Positions 45,679-53,553 of a stretch of 64,000 nt of DNA are shown here, piece by piece. Source of the stretch: Arthrobacter sp. 35W (GTDB taxonomy: Bacteria; Actinomycetota; Actinomycetes; Actinomycetales; Micrococcaceae); assembly GCF_000482545.1 (NCBI RefSeq), contig NZ_KI519455.1, positions 558,001 to 622,000 on the forward strand, in the 5' to 3' direction. Positions within the stretch are counted from its first letter, which is position 1, and every line of letters begins with the position of its first letter. A model generated the notes under the pieces. The model made no database searches. It was not told where the DNA came from and saw only the letters and a program-made list of their open reading frames with translations. Position numbers and translations under genes: made by a program.

Positions 45679-46605
45679 TCAGCCCTGCCGCTGGCTGGAC
45701 ACTCCGGCCACCTCGGCAACTTCGGCCACTTCGGCCTGGACCTCCTGGACGACGTCGCTGTGGCCACCCAGCTCTGCGAGTTCGTGGGCCAGCTCGGCCA
45801 GTTCCGCACCGCCGGCCATCTGGGCCGTCAGCTCCTCGAGGGTGACGTCCTTCTTGTCGTAGTAGCCGATCGACTTGCCCCGCTTGAGCAGCAGGAACCT
45901 GTCGCCCACGGGGAAGGCATGGTGCGGGTTGTGGGTGATGAAAATGACCCCCAGCCCGCGGTCGCGGGCCTGCAGGATGTAGCGCAGCACCACACCGGAC
46001 TGCTTCACGCCCAGGGCCGCCGTCGGCTCGTCAAGGATCAGCACCTTGGCCCCGAAATACACGGCGCGGGCAATTGCGACACATTGGCGCTCGCCACCGG
46101 AGAGCTGGCCGATGGGCTGTTCGACGTCGCGCAGGTCGATGCCCATCGCCGCCAGTTCCGCCAGCGTGATGTCCTTCATCTTCTGGACGTCCATGCTCTT
46201 GAACGGGCCCCAGCCGGTGGTCAGCTCGGATCCGAGGAAGAAGTTGCGCCAGATCGGCATGAGCGGGACGACGGCGAGGTCCTGGTAGACCGTGGCGATG
46301 CCCGCGTCCAATGCATCCCTGGGGGAACTGAACTTTCGTTCGGTGCCCATGATGTGCAGCACGCCCTCATCATGCTGGTGGAGGCCGGCAATGATCTTGA
46401 TCAGCGTGGACTTGCCGGCGCCGTTGTCGCCCAGCACGCAGGTCACGCGGCCGTTGTCCACGGCCATGGTGACATCGCGGAGGGCGATGATGTTGCCGTA
46501 GTGCTTTCCCACGCCGTCGAGCGAGAGCAGGTGGACGGGCGTATGGGTCAGTGGATCTTTTTCATCTTTGAGCAGCGTCTGCTGGTCGATCTGTTTGGCA
46601 TTCAT
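45679..46605 (-). CDS. ABC transporter ATPase, CUT2 sugar importer (FrcA type, single NBD)
   Basis: The protein has 308 residues. Walker A is GDNGAGKST, the signature is LSGGERQ and Walker B is [10 protein letters not shown]. Only one nucleotide-binding domain is present, unlike RbsA. From about residue 260 a Glu/Ala-rich helical tail ([27 protein letters not shown]) follows, with coiled-coil-like spacing. It energises the importer whose permease and SBP genes lie upstream. Confidence 0.88.
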   Translation of the reverse strand: MNAKQIDQQTLLKDEKDPLTHTPVHLLSLDGVGKHYGNIIALRDVTMAVDNGRVTCVLGDNGAGKSTLIKIIAGLHQHDEGVLHIMGTERKFSSPRDALDAGIATVYQDLAVVPLMPIWRNFFLGSELTTGWGPFKSMDVQKMKDITLAELAAMGIDLRDVEQPIGQLSGGERQCVAIARAVYFGAKVLILDEPTAALGVKQSGVVLRYILQARDRGLGVIFITHNPHHAFPVGDRFLLLKRGKSIGYYDKKDVTLEELTAQMAGGAELAELAHELAELGGHSDVVQEVQAEVAEVAEVAGVSSQRQG

Positions 46606-46617
46606 TGGCCTGGCCCC

Positions 46618-47685
46618 TTACTTGAGTTCTGCTCGGCGCTTGACGATGAGGTTGACGATGGTGGCCAGCAGCAGCATGAGCCCGAGGAAGAACTTGAACC
46701 AGTCGGGGTTCCACTGGGCATAGACGATGCCCTTGTTGGCCATGCCGAAGATGAAGGCACCGATCGCCCCGCCCACGGCCGAGCCGTAGCCTCCGGTGAG
46801 CAGGCAGCCGCCAATCACCGCGGCGATGATGTAGAGGAATTCGTTGCCGACACCCTCACCGGACTGCACTGCATCAAAGGCGAAGAGATTGTGCATGCCC
46901 AGGATCCAACCACAGAAGCCCACGGCCATGAAGAGGCCGATCTTGGTCTTGGTGACGGGCACTCCGACGGCGCGGGCCGCGTTCGCGTCGCCGCCCACGG
47001 CGAAGATCCAGTTGCCGACCTTGGTGCGCAGCAGGATCCATGAGGCCACCGCGACCAGGATGATCCAGATGAAGATCGTGTTCTTGAATTCGATGCCTGC
47101 GATGTTGATGCTTGAGGCGAAGATGGCCCGGGCGGATGCGAAACCGTCCATGGTGGCGATCGACGGCGAGGACACACTCCCGCCGACTGCCCGCGTGAGG
47201 GCGAGGTTGAGGCCCGTCAGCATCAGAAAGGTTGCGAGCGTGACGATGAAGCTCGGCAGTTTGGTCTTGATCAGGATGTAGCCATTGATGAATCCAATTC
47301 CGAGGGAGACCCCGAGCGCCAGCACGACACCCACCCAGATGTTCGTCGAGAAGTACCAGCTGAACAGTGAGGCCGTGAGCGCGGACGAGATCACTGCAAC
47401 ACCTGCGGAGAGATCGAATTCGCCGCCAATCATCAACAGCGCCACCCCCACCGCCATGATCCCGATTGTCGAGGACCCGTACAGCACCGTCGAAAAGGCG
47501 CTCGGCGTCAGGAAGGTGCTGGAGACGAGCGAGAAGAAGATGAAGAGGACCACAGCACCGACGAGTGCACCTACCTCGGGGCGCCCCAGAAGCTTCTGGA
47601 ACGGACTGCGCCGCCCCATCCGCTCGTCGCTGCGTGACCCGGACTTCGAAGCCGGCGCCGGCGGCAGGGTTGTTGTGCTTGCCAT
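46618..47685 (-). CDS. ABC transporter permease, CUT2 (RbsC type)
   Basis: The protein has 355 residues with about ten hydrophobic segments. An RbsC-like pattern is seen in FIVTLATFLMLTGL, IGAFIFGMANKGIVY and others. The gap to the ATPase gene is only 12 bp. It is the membrane channel of the polyol/inositol importer. A hairpin upstream separates it from the SBP gene. Confidence 0.87.
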   Translation of the reverse strand: MASTTTLPPAPASKSGSRSDERMGRRSPFQKLLGRPEVGALVGAVVLFIFFSLVSSTFLTPSAFSTVLYGSSTIGIMAVGVALLMIGGEFDLSAGVAVISSALTASLFSWYFSTNIWVGVVLALGVSLGIGFINGYILIKTKLPSFIVTLATFLMLTGLNLALTRAVGGSVSSPSIATMDGFASARAIFASSINIAGIEFKNTIFIWIILVAVASWILLRTKVGNWIFAVGGDANAARAVGVPVTKTKIGLFMAVGFCGWILGMHNLFAFDAVQSGEGVGNEFLYIIAAVIGGCLLTGGYGSAVGGAIGAFIFGMANKGIVYAQWNPDWFKFFLGLMLLLATIVNLIVKRRAELK

Positions 47686-47706
47686 GGAAAAACTCCTTGT
47701 TGGTCA

Positions 47707-47739
47707 GGCCGCGCGGCGGCGGTTGTCCGCCGCGCGGCC
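47707..47739 (-). terminator. Hairpin between the SBP and permease genes
   Basis: A perfect 13-bp GC stem (47707-47719 and 47727-47739) with a 7-nt loop in the 66-bp gap. It probably partly terminates, or protects the SBP mRNA, as at 17560. Confidence 0.68.
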
Positions 47740-47751
47740 AGAGGCCTGGAT

Positions 47752-48747
47752 CTAGCGGATGCCCTGCTGGGCGAATGCGAGGACGCTTGCGGCGTTGGAC
47801 TTGTCCACGATGGTGGGTCCGGTGAGCACCGGCTGGCCGCCACCGATGGTGAATCCGCCGCGCTTCTTCTGCCACAGCGCGTCAACGGACATGTAGCCCT
47901 GGAGCCACGGCTGCTGGTCAACGGTGAACAGAACCTTGCCGTCCACGATGTCCTGGGCCAGTTCGGCATTGAGGTCGAAGCTTGCCACCTTGGCCGCGCT
48001 GCCGGCGTCCGCGGCGGACTTGATCAGCGTGACGGTGATCGGGGCGCCGAGGCCGATGACGACGTCGACGTCCTTCGAGGCCTGGAGCTTGGCGGTTGCG
48101 GTGGACTGGACGGCCGTCATGTCCTGGCCGTTCACATACAGGATCTCCGTGCCGGGCACCTCTTCCTTGACGCCGGCGCACCGGGCCTCCAGACCCACGT
48201 GGCCCTGTGCCTGGATGACGCAGACCGGATGCGTGAAGCCTTCCGCGGCCAGCTTGGTGCCAACAGCCTCACCGGCGAGCTTCTCGTTCGATCCGAAGTG
48301 GGTAAAGGCGCCAAGGGCGACGGAAACGTTCTCGCCCGCATTGAGGCTGACGATCGGAATTCCGGCGTCCGATGCCTTCTTCAGGACATCCTTGAGTGCA
48401 TCAGGCGTCGCCAGTGTAACGGCGATGCCATCCACCTTCTGGTCAATGGCCTGCTGCACCAGCTGCGCCTGCCGGCCGGCTTCGGGATCATTGAGGTACT
48501 GGAGGTCAACGTTGTCCTTCGCAGCCGCTTCCTCGGCGCCCTTGCGGACAATGTCCCAGAAGGTGTCGCCGGAGGGTGCATGGGTGATGAGGGCTACCTT
48601 GATCCGCGGGGTGCTGGCGGCCTGGCCGCCGCCACCGGCGTTGCCGGTTTCAGCAGGCTTGCCGCCAGTGCTGGAACAGGCACTGAGGGCCAACATCGGA
48701 ACAACAGCCGCCACGAGGGCGGCCTGTCGCCAGGAAAACTTCTTCAC
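47752..48747 (-). CDS. CUT2 sugar/inositol-type substrate-binding lipoprotein
   Basis: The protein has 331 residues. The signal peptide MKKFSWRQAALVAAVVPMLALSAC ends in a lipobox (LSAC). The mature fold is a periplasmic-binding type I domain like RbsB (KVALITHAPSGDTFWDIVRKGAEEAA). The GTG at 48747 has AAGGAG. It is the first gene of SBP-permease-ATPase; the promoter carries the shared GntR motif, a Crp site and a LacI-type site. The substrate is probably inositol or a related polyol, inferred from these sites. Confidence 0.87.
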   Translation of the reverse strand: MKKFSWRQAALVAAVVPMLALSACSSTGGKPAETGNAGGGGQAASTPRIKVALITHAPSGDTFWDIVRKGAEEAAAKDNVDLQYLNDPEAGRQAQLVQQAIDQKVDGIAVTLATPDALKDVLKKASDAGIPIVSLNAGENVSVALGAFTHFGSNEKLAGEAVGTKLAAEGFTHPVCVIQAQGHVGLEARCAGVKEEVPGTEILYVNGQDMTAVQSTATAKLQASKDVDVVIGLGAPITVTLIKSAADAGSAAKVASFDLNAELAQDIVDGKVLFTVDQQPWLQGYMSVDALWQKKRGGFTIGGGQPVLTGPTIVDKSNAASVLAFAQQGIR

Positions 48748-48811
48748 TATTTATCTCCTTCGATAAGGTGCAGCCTTGCCACTCCGCGGGAGTTGAAAGC
48801 CGTCTACTCAG

Positions 48812-48840
48812 ATCATGGTGACTCATCTCACAAATGTCAA
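48812..48840 (-). promoter_or_regulatory. Promoter of the CUT2 importer
   Basis: On the minus strand -35 TTGACA (48835-48840) and -10 CATGAT (48812-48817) have a 17-bp spacer. It is one of the best promoters in the window. Confidence 0.65.
48817..48832. promoter_or_regulatory. Crp-type site inside the promoter spacer
   Basis: GGTGACTCATCTCACA has one mismatch from TGTGAN6TCACA. It lies between -35 and -10, so Crp binding would probably repress. Confidence 0.6.
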
Positions 48841-48843
48841 TAC

Positions 48844-48855
48844 TTTGTCCTGACA
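48844..48855. promoter_or_regulatory. Inositol-type GntR motif TTTGTCCTGACA
   Basis: This 12-bp copy differs by one base from the motif at the GntR gene. It is 3 bp upstream of the -35. It is also part of a wider inverted repeat AATGTCA-N11-TGACATT (48833-48857). Confidence 0.62.
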
Positions 48856-48911
48856 TTAGGATGTTTTGACGTATGAGATGACGTGAAGCGGCCAGATTCC
48901 GGGCCAAAAAA

Positions 48912-48925
48912 TTGTTGCGCTCCAA
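48912..48925. promoter_or_regulatory. LacI-type operator TTGTTGCGCTCCAA
   Basis: The sequence differs by one base from TTGTAGCGCTCCAA at 50089. Both resemble a palindrome TTGGAGCGCTCCAA. It is upstream of the importer promoter and just after the 3' end of the LacI gene. Confidence 0.6.
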
Positions 48926-48971
48926 TTCCCCGGCGCCCGACATTCGCGTGGCGGCCGGGGCCCATGCCGGG

Positions 48972-49997
48972 TTACTGCCCGGGTTGCTGCGCGGGGCGGG
49001 CCGTGGTGCTGCGGACCGCGAGGACCGGCTCGATCAGCGTGCGCTGGGGCCTGATGGCAGGATCCTGGATCCGGGCGAGGAGCATGCGGGCGACGTCGGC
49101 ACCGACCAGGTCGCTGCGGTTGTCGATCGAGGTCAGGTCCAGATACCGCGACTTCGCCAGCGGTGAATTGTCGTAGCCAATGACCGAAACGTCGTCAGGG
49201 ACACCCAGCCCGCGGGCCTTGAGCGCGGCGAAGGCGCCCATGGCCATCGTGTCATTGGCCGCGAAAATCGCCGTAATGCCGGGATGCTGGTCAAGCAGCC
49301 AACAGGCGGCAGCATAGCCATCCTCCTCGGAGGTCCCGCCCGATTCGCCCGCGATCAGGACCTCCATTCCGGCCTCTCGCATGCGGCTGTGGAACCCGTC
49401 CCGGCGGTGGGCCGCCGCACCGCCAGTGCCCGAGAGGTGGCCAATGCGCGTATGCCCAAGCCCCAGCAGGTGGTCGACGGCCATCCGGCCGCCGCCGTCG
49501 TCGTCGCTGGTGACCAGGTCCGCGCCGTCCGGCACGCCGTTGCGCCAGCCGGCCACCACCGTGGGCACCCAAAAGCGGTCCAGCATGGAATCGCTCGGTT
49601 CCGCAGCGATCACCAGCCCATCCACATGCATGGACAACAGCCCATCGGTGGCCTCCTGGATGCGGTTTTCCCCGGGCTGGGAATCGGCCAACGTGACCTG
49701 GTATCCATGCACCGACAGTGCGGACTGCATGCTTCGCAGCAGATCCACAAACCACAGGTTCCGATAGTCGTCGATCACCAGGCCAATGCTCTTGGTCCGG
49801 TTGCTGGCAAGGGTGGTCGCCGCCCGGCTCGGGCGGTAGCCTAGGTCCGCGATGGCCGCCTGCACCGCCTCGCGGCGCTTGTCGCTGACCCTCGACGGCG
49901 ACTGGAGGACCAGGGACACCAGCGATGGCGAGACTCCTGCATGCTTGGCGACGTCATAGATCGTCGGGCGGCGGGTTCTGGGGCTTGGCGCATTCAT
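48972..49997 (-). CDS. LacI-family regulator of the importer/gfo unit
   Basis: The protein has 341 residues. The HTH is TIYDVAKHAGVSPSLVSLVLQSPSRVS, followed by the hinge LGYRPSRAATTLASN and an effector domain with GLVIDDYRNLWFVDLL. It starts at the ATG at 49997; a Met 13 residues upstream is less supported. It lies between the ABC importer and the divergent gfo operon and probably controls both through the matched sites at 48912 and 50089. Confidence 0.87.
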   Translation of the reverse strand: MNAPSPRTRRPTIYDVAKHAGVSPSLVSLVLQSPSRVSDKRREAVQAAIADLGYRPSRAATTLASNRTKSIGLVIDDYRNLWFVDLLRSMQSALSVHGYQVTLADSQPGENRIQEATDGLLSMHVDGLVIAAEPSDSMLDRFWVPTVVAGWRNGVPDGADLVTSDDDGGGRMAVDHLLGLGHTRIGHLSGTGGAAAHRRDGFHSRMREAGMEVLIAGESGGTSEEDGYAAACWLLDQHPGITAIFAANDTMAMGAFAALKARGLGVPDDVSVIGYDNSPLAKSRYLDLTSIDNRSDLVGADVARMLLARIQDPAIRPQRTLIEPVLAVRSTTARPAQQPGQ

Positions 49998-50043
49998 GGG
50001 ACGGGAACCTTTCTTCTCTGTCTTGAGGATATCCACTGGATCA

Positions 50044-50072
50044 TTGACAGGACATACTCACATGATTAGGCT
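50044..50072 (+). promoter_or_regulatory. Promoter of the gfo-TIM operon with GntR motif
   Basis: -35 TTGACA (50044-50049), 17-bp spacer and -10 TAGGCT (50067-50072). TTGACAGGACAT overlaps the -35 and repeats exactly at the iolC promoter, where it lies on the minus strand. Confidence 0.65.
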
Positions 50073-50088
50073 TTGAATCCAGCGCAAA

Positions 50089-50102
50089 TTGTAGCGCTCC
50101 AA
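50089..50102. promoter_or_regulatory. LacI-type operator TTGTAGCGCTCCAA
   Basis: CG-centred near-palindrome about +10 to +23 from the predicted start, matched by the site at 48912. Confidence 0.63.
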
Positions 50103-50153
50103 AATGCCGTATCGGGTGCCCGTCACCCCGGCTGAATTTCGAAGGAGAAATCA

Positions 50154-51332
50154 ATGGCTGAAAGCCTAGGGGTTGCCGTCATCGGTGCCGGGATGGCCGG
50201 CAAGGCCCATGCGGCGGCCTACCGGACCGCGTCCACCCTGTACAGCCCGGTGCTTCCCCCGGTGCGCCTCGTCTCGATCGGCGACGTCAACGCAGAGTTC
50301 GGCTCGCTGGCAGCCCGCCGTTTCGGCTACGAGCGCCACGACACCTCGTGGCAGGCCATCGCGGAAGCCGACGACATCGACGTCGTCAGCGTGGTCATCG
50401 CGAACTCCCTCCACCGCGAGGTGGTTGAAGGCCTGCTGGCCGCCGGCAAGCACGTTCTGTGCGAGAAGCCGCTCAGCGACTCCCTTGAGGACGCCCGGGC
50501 CATGGCCGATGCAGCACGCAATGCGTCCAGCATTGCCCGGATCGGCTTCACCTTCCGCCGCACGCCGGGCATTGCCTACATCCGCGACCTCATCCGCAAC
50601 GGCGTCCTGGGCAACGTCCTGCACTTCAGCGGCCGCTACTGGACCGACTACGGATTCAGCCCCGATGCCCCCATGAGCTGGCGCTACAAGGGCGGCCCCG
50701 GTTCCGGGGCGCTGGCCGACGTCGGAAGCCACCTGGCCTACGTCTCCGAGTTCCTCTGCGGAGACATCAAGTCCATCAGCGGAGGCCGCCTGAGCACCGT
50801 GATCAACAAGCGTCCGCTGCCGCTCGGTGCCGTCATGGGACACGACCACGCTGCCGTCAGCGACACCTTTGAAGCCGTGGAGAATGACGACTACGCAGCC
50901 TTCTCCGCCGAGTTTGCAACTGGTGCCGGCAGCTTTGAAGTCTCCCGCGTTGCCGCTGGACACGCCAACAGCCTGAACTTTGAGGTGTTCTGTGAGAACG
51001 GAGCCGCCAAGTTCGACCAGCGCCGCCCCGCCGAAATCCAGCTGTTCCTCAATGATGGCTCGGGAAACCAGAACGGCTACCGCCAGGTCATCCTCGGCCC
51101 GGGCCACCCCTACATCGCCGGCGGCCTCGCCATGGACGCTCCCGAGGTCGGCTTCGGCCAGAACGACGCCTTCGGCTACCAGGCCCGGGCCTTCCTCGAG
51201 GAAGTGGCAGGCCTCAGCGAGGCAGAATCGCTGCCCCGCTGCGCCACGTTCGACGAGGGCGTGCGCAACATGGAACTGCTCGGCGCCGTCACCGAGTCCG
51301 CGCTCAACCACGGAAAGGAAGTCACGCTGTGA
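50154..51332 (+). CDS. Gfo/Idh/MocA-family oxidoreductase
   Basis: The protein has 392 residues. Rossmann fold SLGVAVIGAGMAGKAHAAAYR, CEKPLSDSLEDA and GFTFRRTPGIAYIRDLIRNGVLG motifs. It is longer than IolG, with an extra C-terminal beta-region. ATG 50154 has AAGGAG. It overlaps the following TIM-barrel gene by 4 bp. Probably oxidises an inositol isomer or sugar acid. Confidence 0.84.
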   Translation: MAESLGVAVIGAGMAGKAHAAAYRTASTLYSPVLPPVRLVSIGDVNAEFGSLAARRFGYERHDTSWQAIAEADDIDVVSVVIANSLHREVVEGLLAAGKHVLCEKPLSDSLEDARAMADAARNASSIARIGFTFRRTPGIAYIRDLIRNGVLGNVLHFSGRYWTDYGFSPDAPMSWRYKGGPGSGALADVGSHLAYVSEFLCGDIKSISGGRLSTVINKRPLPLGAVMGHDHAAVSDTFEAVENDDYAAFSAEFATGAGSFEVSRVAAGHANSLNFEVFCENGAAKFDQRRPAEIQLFLNDGSGNQNGYRQVILGPGHPYIAGGLAMDAPEVGFGQNDAFGYQARAFLEEVAGLSEAESLPRCATFDEGVRNMELLGAVTESALNHGKEVTL

Positions 51333-52348
51333 AACTCGGCGTCTACAATGCAATCCTGCACGACCGCCCCCTTCCCGAAGCCTTGAAGGTCATTGCCGGC
51401 CTCGGTCTGACGGGCATTGAGATCAACACCGGCGGGTTCCTGCCGGCGGTGCACGTGCCCACGATGGACCAGATCCTTCTCAGCGATGCCGCCCGTGACG
51501 ACTACATGGCGATTTTCGAGGGCACCGGCGTTTCGATCGCGGGCCTGAATTGCAACGGCAATCCGCTCCACCCCAACCGCACGATCGGTGGCAAACATGC
51601 CGAGGACATCCGCCGCTCGATCCGGCTTGCCCATCGGCTGGGGCAGGACCGCGTAGTGACCATGTCCGGCCTGCCCGGCGGCGAGCCGGGAGCCACAGTC
51701 ACCAACTGGATCGTCAACGCCTGGAACTCCGCCGCACTGGACGTGCTGGACTACCAGTGGGGAATCGCCGCCGAATTCTGGAAGGAAACCGACCGCTTGG
51801 CCGCCGACCATGGCGTCAGGGTGGCCCTGGAACTGCACCCGCAGAACCTCGTGTTCAATACGGCCGATGTCCACAAACTCATCGAGCTCACCGGCGCGAC
51901 GCATGTCGGCGTCGAGCTGGACGCCTCCCACCTGTTCTGGCAGCAGATGGACCCCGTTGCAGTGGTCCGTGAGCTCGGCCCACTCGTGTTCCAGGCCGCA
52001 GCGAAGGACGTCCGCGTCAACACCGCGAACGCCGCACTCTACGGCGTGCTCGACAACAGCTTCCGACGGCTCTCGCCGGATGAGGAGCGCACCAACCTCG
52101 GCGGCGATGAATGGGCCAATGAGTGGCCGAAGAACTCCGCCTGGGATTTTGTCGCTCTGGGACGCGGACACGACACGGCGTTCTGGACCGAGTTCCTGCG
52201 CGCCCTGCACGACGTGGACCCCGGGATGCTCGTCAACATCGAGCACGAGGACGTATCGCTGGGCCGGATCGAAGGGCTCGAGGTGGCGGCCAAGGTCCTG
52301 CGGGATGCCGATGCGGCCCTCGCCGGCTCGCTGCATCCGGCGGTCTAG
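51329..52348 (+). CDS. TIM-barrel sugar isomerase/epimerase
   Basis: The protein has 339 residues of the xylose isomerase-like superfamily. Signatures are LGLTGIEINTGGF, ALELHPQNLVFN, GVELDASHLFWQQMDP and the end EHEDVSLGRIEGLEVAAKVL. The metal ligands E, D, H, E are consistent. The GTG start overlaps the stop of the Gfo/Idh gene, so the two enzymes are made together. The exact substrate is unknown. Confidence 0.84.
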   Translation: MKLGVYNAILHDRPLPEALKVIAGLGLTGIEINTGGFLPAVHVPTMDQILLSDAARDDYMAIFEGTGVSIAGLNCNGNPLHPNRTIGGKHAEDIRRSIRLAHRLGQDRVVTMSGLPGGEPGATVTNWIVNAWNSAALDVLDYQWGIAAEFWKETDRLAADHGVRVALELHPQNLVFNTADVHKLIELTGATHVGVELDASHLFWQQMDPVAVVRELGPLVFQAAAKDVRVNTANAALYGVLDNSFRRLSPDEERTNLGGDEWANEWPKNSAWDFVALGRGHDTAFWTEFLRALHDVDPGMLVNIEHEDVSLGRIEGLEVAAKVLRDADAALAGSLHPAV

Positions 52349-52358
52349 CACCTGCAGA

Positions 52359-52402
52359 CAGACACCTTGGGGCGGCGCACATGCGCCGCCCCAAGGTGTC
52401 TG
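52359..52402 (+). terminator. 21-bp hairpin after the TIM-barrel gene
   Basis: Arms 52359-52379 and 52382-52402 pair perfectly over 21 bp, separated by only 2 nt. It lies in the 102-bp gap before the next gene and probably ends or attenuates the transcript. Confidence 0.72.
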
Positions 52403-52450
52403 AGGAATGTTCCATCCGGCCACACCACCAGCAGAAACGGAAGAGGAATC

Positions 52451-53473
52451 ATGCGCATTGGCATTGTTGGCTACGGAGCAGGCGGTCGGTACTTCCACGC
52501 CCCCTTCATTAAAGCGGCGGAGGGCATCGAACTGGTGGGTGTGGTGGCCCGTTCCCAGGACAAAAGGGCGCAGGTAGGAGCGGATTTCCCGGGCCTGCCG
52601 GTCTATGGAAGCCTGTCCGAGATGCTCGACGCCGGGGTGGACGCTGTGGCCATCACGACGCCGCCGCACACCCGCCACGGCCTTGTCCTGGAAGCCATCG
52701 CGGCCGGCGTGCATGTTGTGGCCGACAAGCCCTTCGGCCCCAACGCGGAGGGCGGGCGGAAGCTCGCCGAGGCCGCCGAAGCGGCCGGTGTGGTGCTCAA
52801 CGTCTTCCACAACCGGCGGCGCGACGCGGACTTCCTCACCTTGGCCAAGGTCCTGGCCTCGGGAGAGCTGGGGACAACGTGGCGGGTCCATTCGATCATG
52901 GACCAGAACCATGCACAGACCCTTGAACTTGGTGCCACCGGCGGCCTCCTCCGGGACCTCGGCAGCCACCTTGTGGACCAGATGCTGTGGCTGCTGGGGC
53001 CGGCAACCCACGTGTACGCGACCCTGGACTGGACCGACCGCTTCGGCGAGCTGACGGACTGCGGCTTTGCCGTCACCATGACCCACGCCTCAGGGGCTGT
53101 CTCGACGGTGTCCGCCAGCAAATTGAACCATTCGACCACCCGGGAGCTGCGCGCCTACGGCAGCGAGGGCAGTTACATCGCCTCGGGTGCCGACGTCCAA
53201 GCCGATGCGCTGGCCGCCGGACGCAGGCCCGCCGCGGAACCGGAAACCTGGGGCATTGACGTGGCGGAAAATTGGGGAATCCTGGCCACTAGTGCCGGCC
53301 GCAGACCCATTCCGTCCGCCCAGGGGAACTACGCAACCTTCTACACAGAATTTGCCCGGGCCGTTCGCGGCGGGGGCCCGGCGCCGGTGCCGGCCCAGGA
53401 GGGGATCCGAACGCTCGAGGTGCTCGACGCCGCCCGCCGAAGCGCACAGGAGCGCTGCGTGGTCGCGCTCTAG
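52451..53473 (+). CDS. Gfo/Idh/MocA oxidoreductase, IolW/YdgJ-like (scyllo-inositol dehydrogenase type)
   Basis: The protein has 340 residues. MRIGIVGYGAGGRYFHAPFI is the hallmark N-terminus of the IolW/YdgJ group. ADKPFGPNAEGGRKLAEAAE replaces the usual EKP. FHNRRRDADFLTLAKVLASGELG and LGSHLVDQMLWLLG follow. The ATG at 52451 follows AAGAGGA. Activity as NADP-dependent scyllo-inositol dehydrogenase is inferred from family similarity. It is convergent with the IolT-like gene. Confidence 0.82.
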   Translation: MRIGIVGYGAGGRYFHAPFIKAAEGIELVGVVARSQDKRAQVGADFPGLPVYGSLSEMLDAGVDAVAITTPPHTRHGLVLEAIAAGVHVVADKPFGPNAEGGRKLAEAAEAAGVVLNVFHNRRRDADFLTLAKVLASGELGTTWRVHSIMDQNHAQTLELGATGGLLRDLGSHLVDQMLWLLGPATHVYATLDWTDRFGELTDCGFAVTMTHASGAVSTVSASKLNHSTTRELRAYGSEGSYIASGADVQADALAAGRRPAAEPETWGIDVAENWGILATSAGRRPIPSAQGNYATFYTEFARAVRGGGPAPVPAQEGIRTLEVLDAARRSAQERCVVAL

Positions 53474-53486
53474 CCGCCCCTGCACA

Positions 53487-53530
53487 CAAAGGCCAGGTGC
53501 CGGCCCCCAGGGGGCGGCACCTGGCCTTTG
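53487..53530. terminator. Hairpin between convergent gfo and MFS genes
   Basis: Perfect 16-bp stem (53487-53502 and 53515-53530) with an inner CCCCC/GGGGG. A bidirectional terminator is likely. Confidence 0.72.
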
Positions 53531-53553
53531 CCTGTGGCAATGCAGACTGGGGT

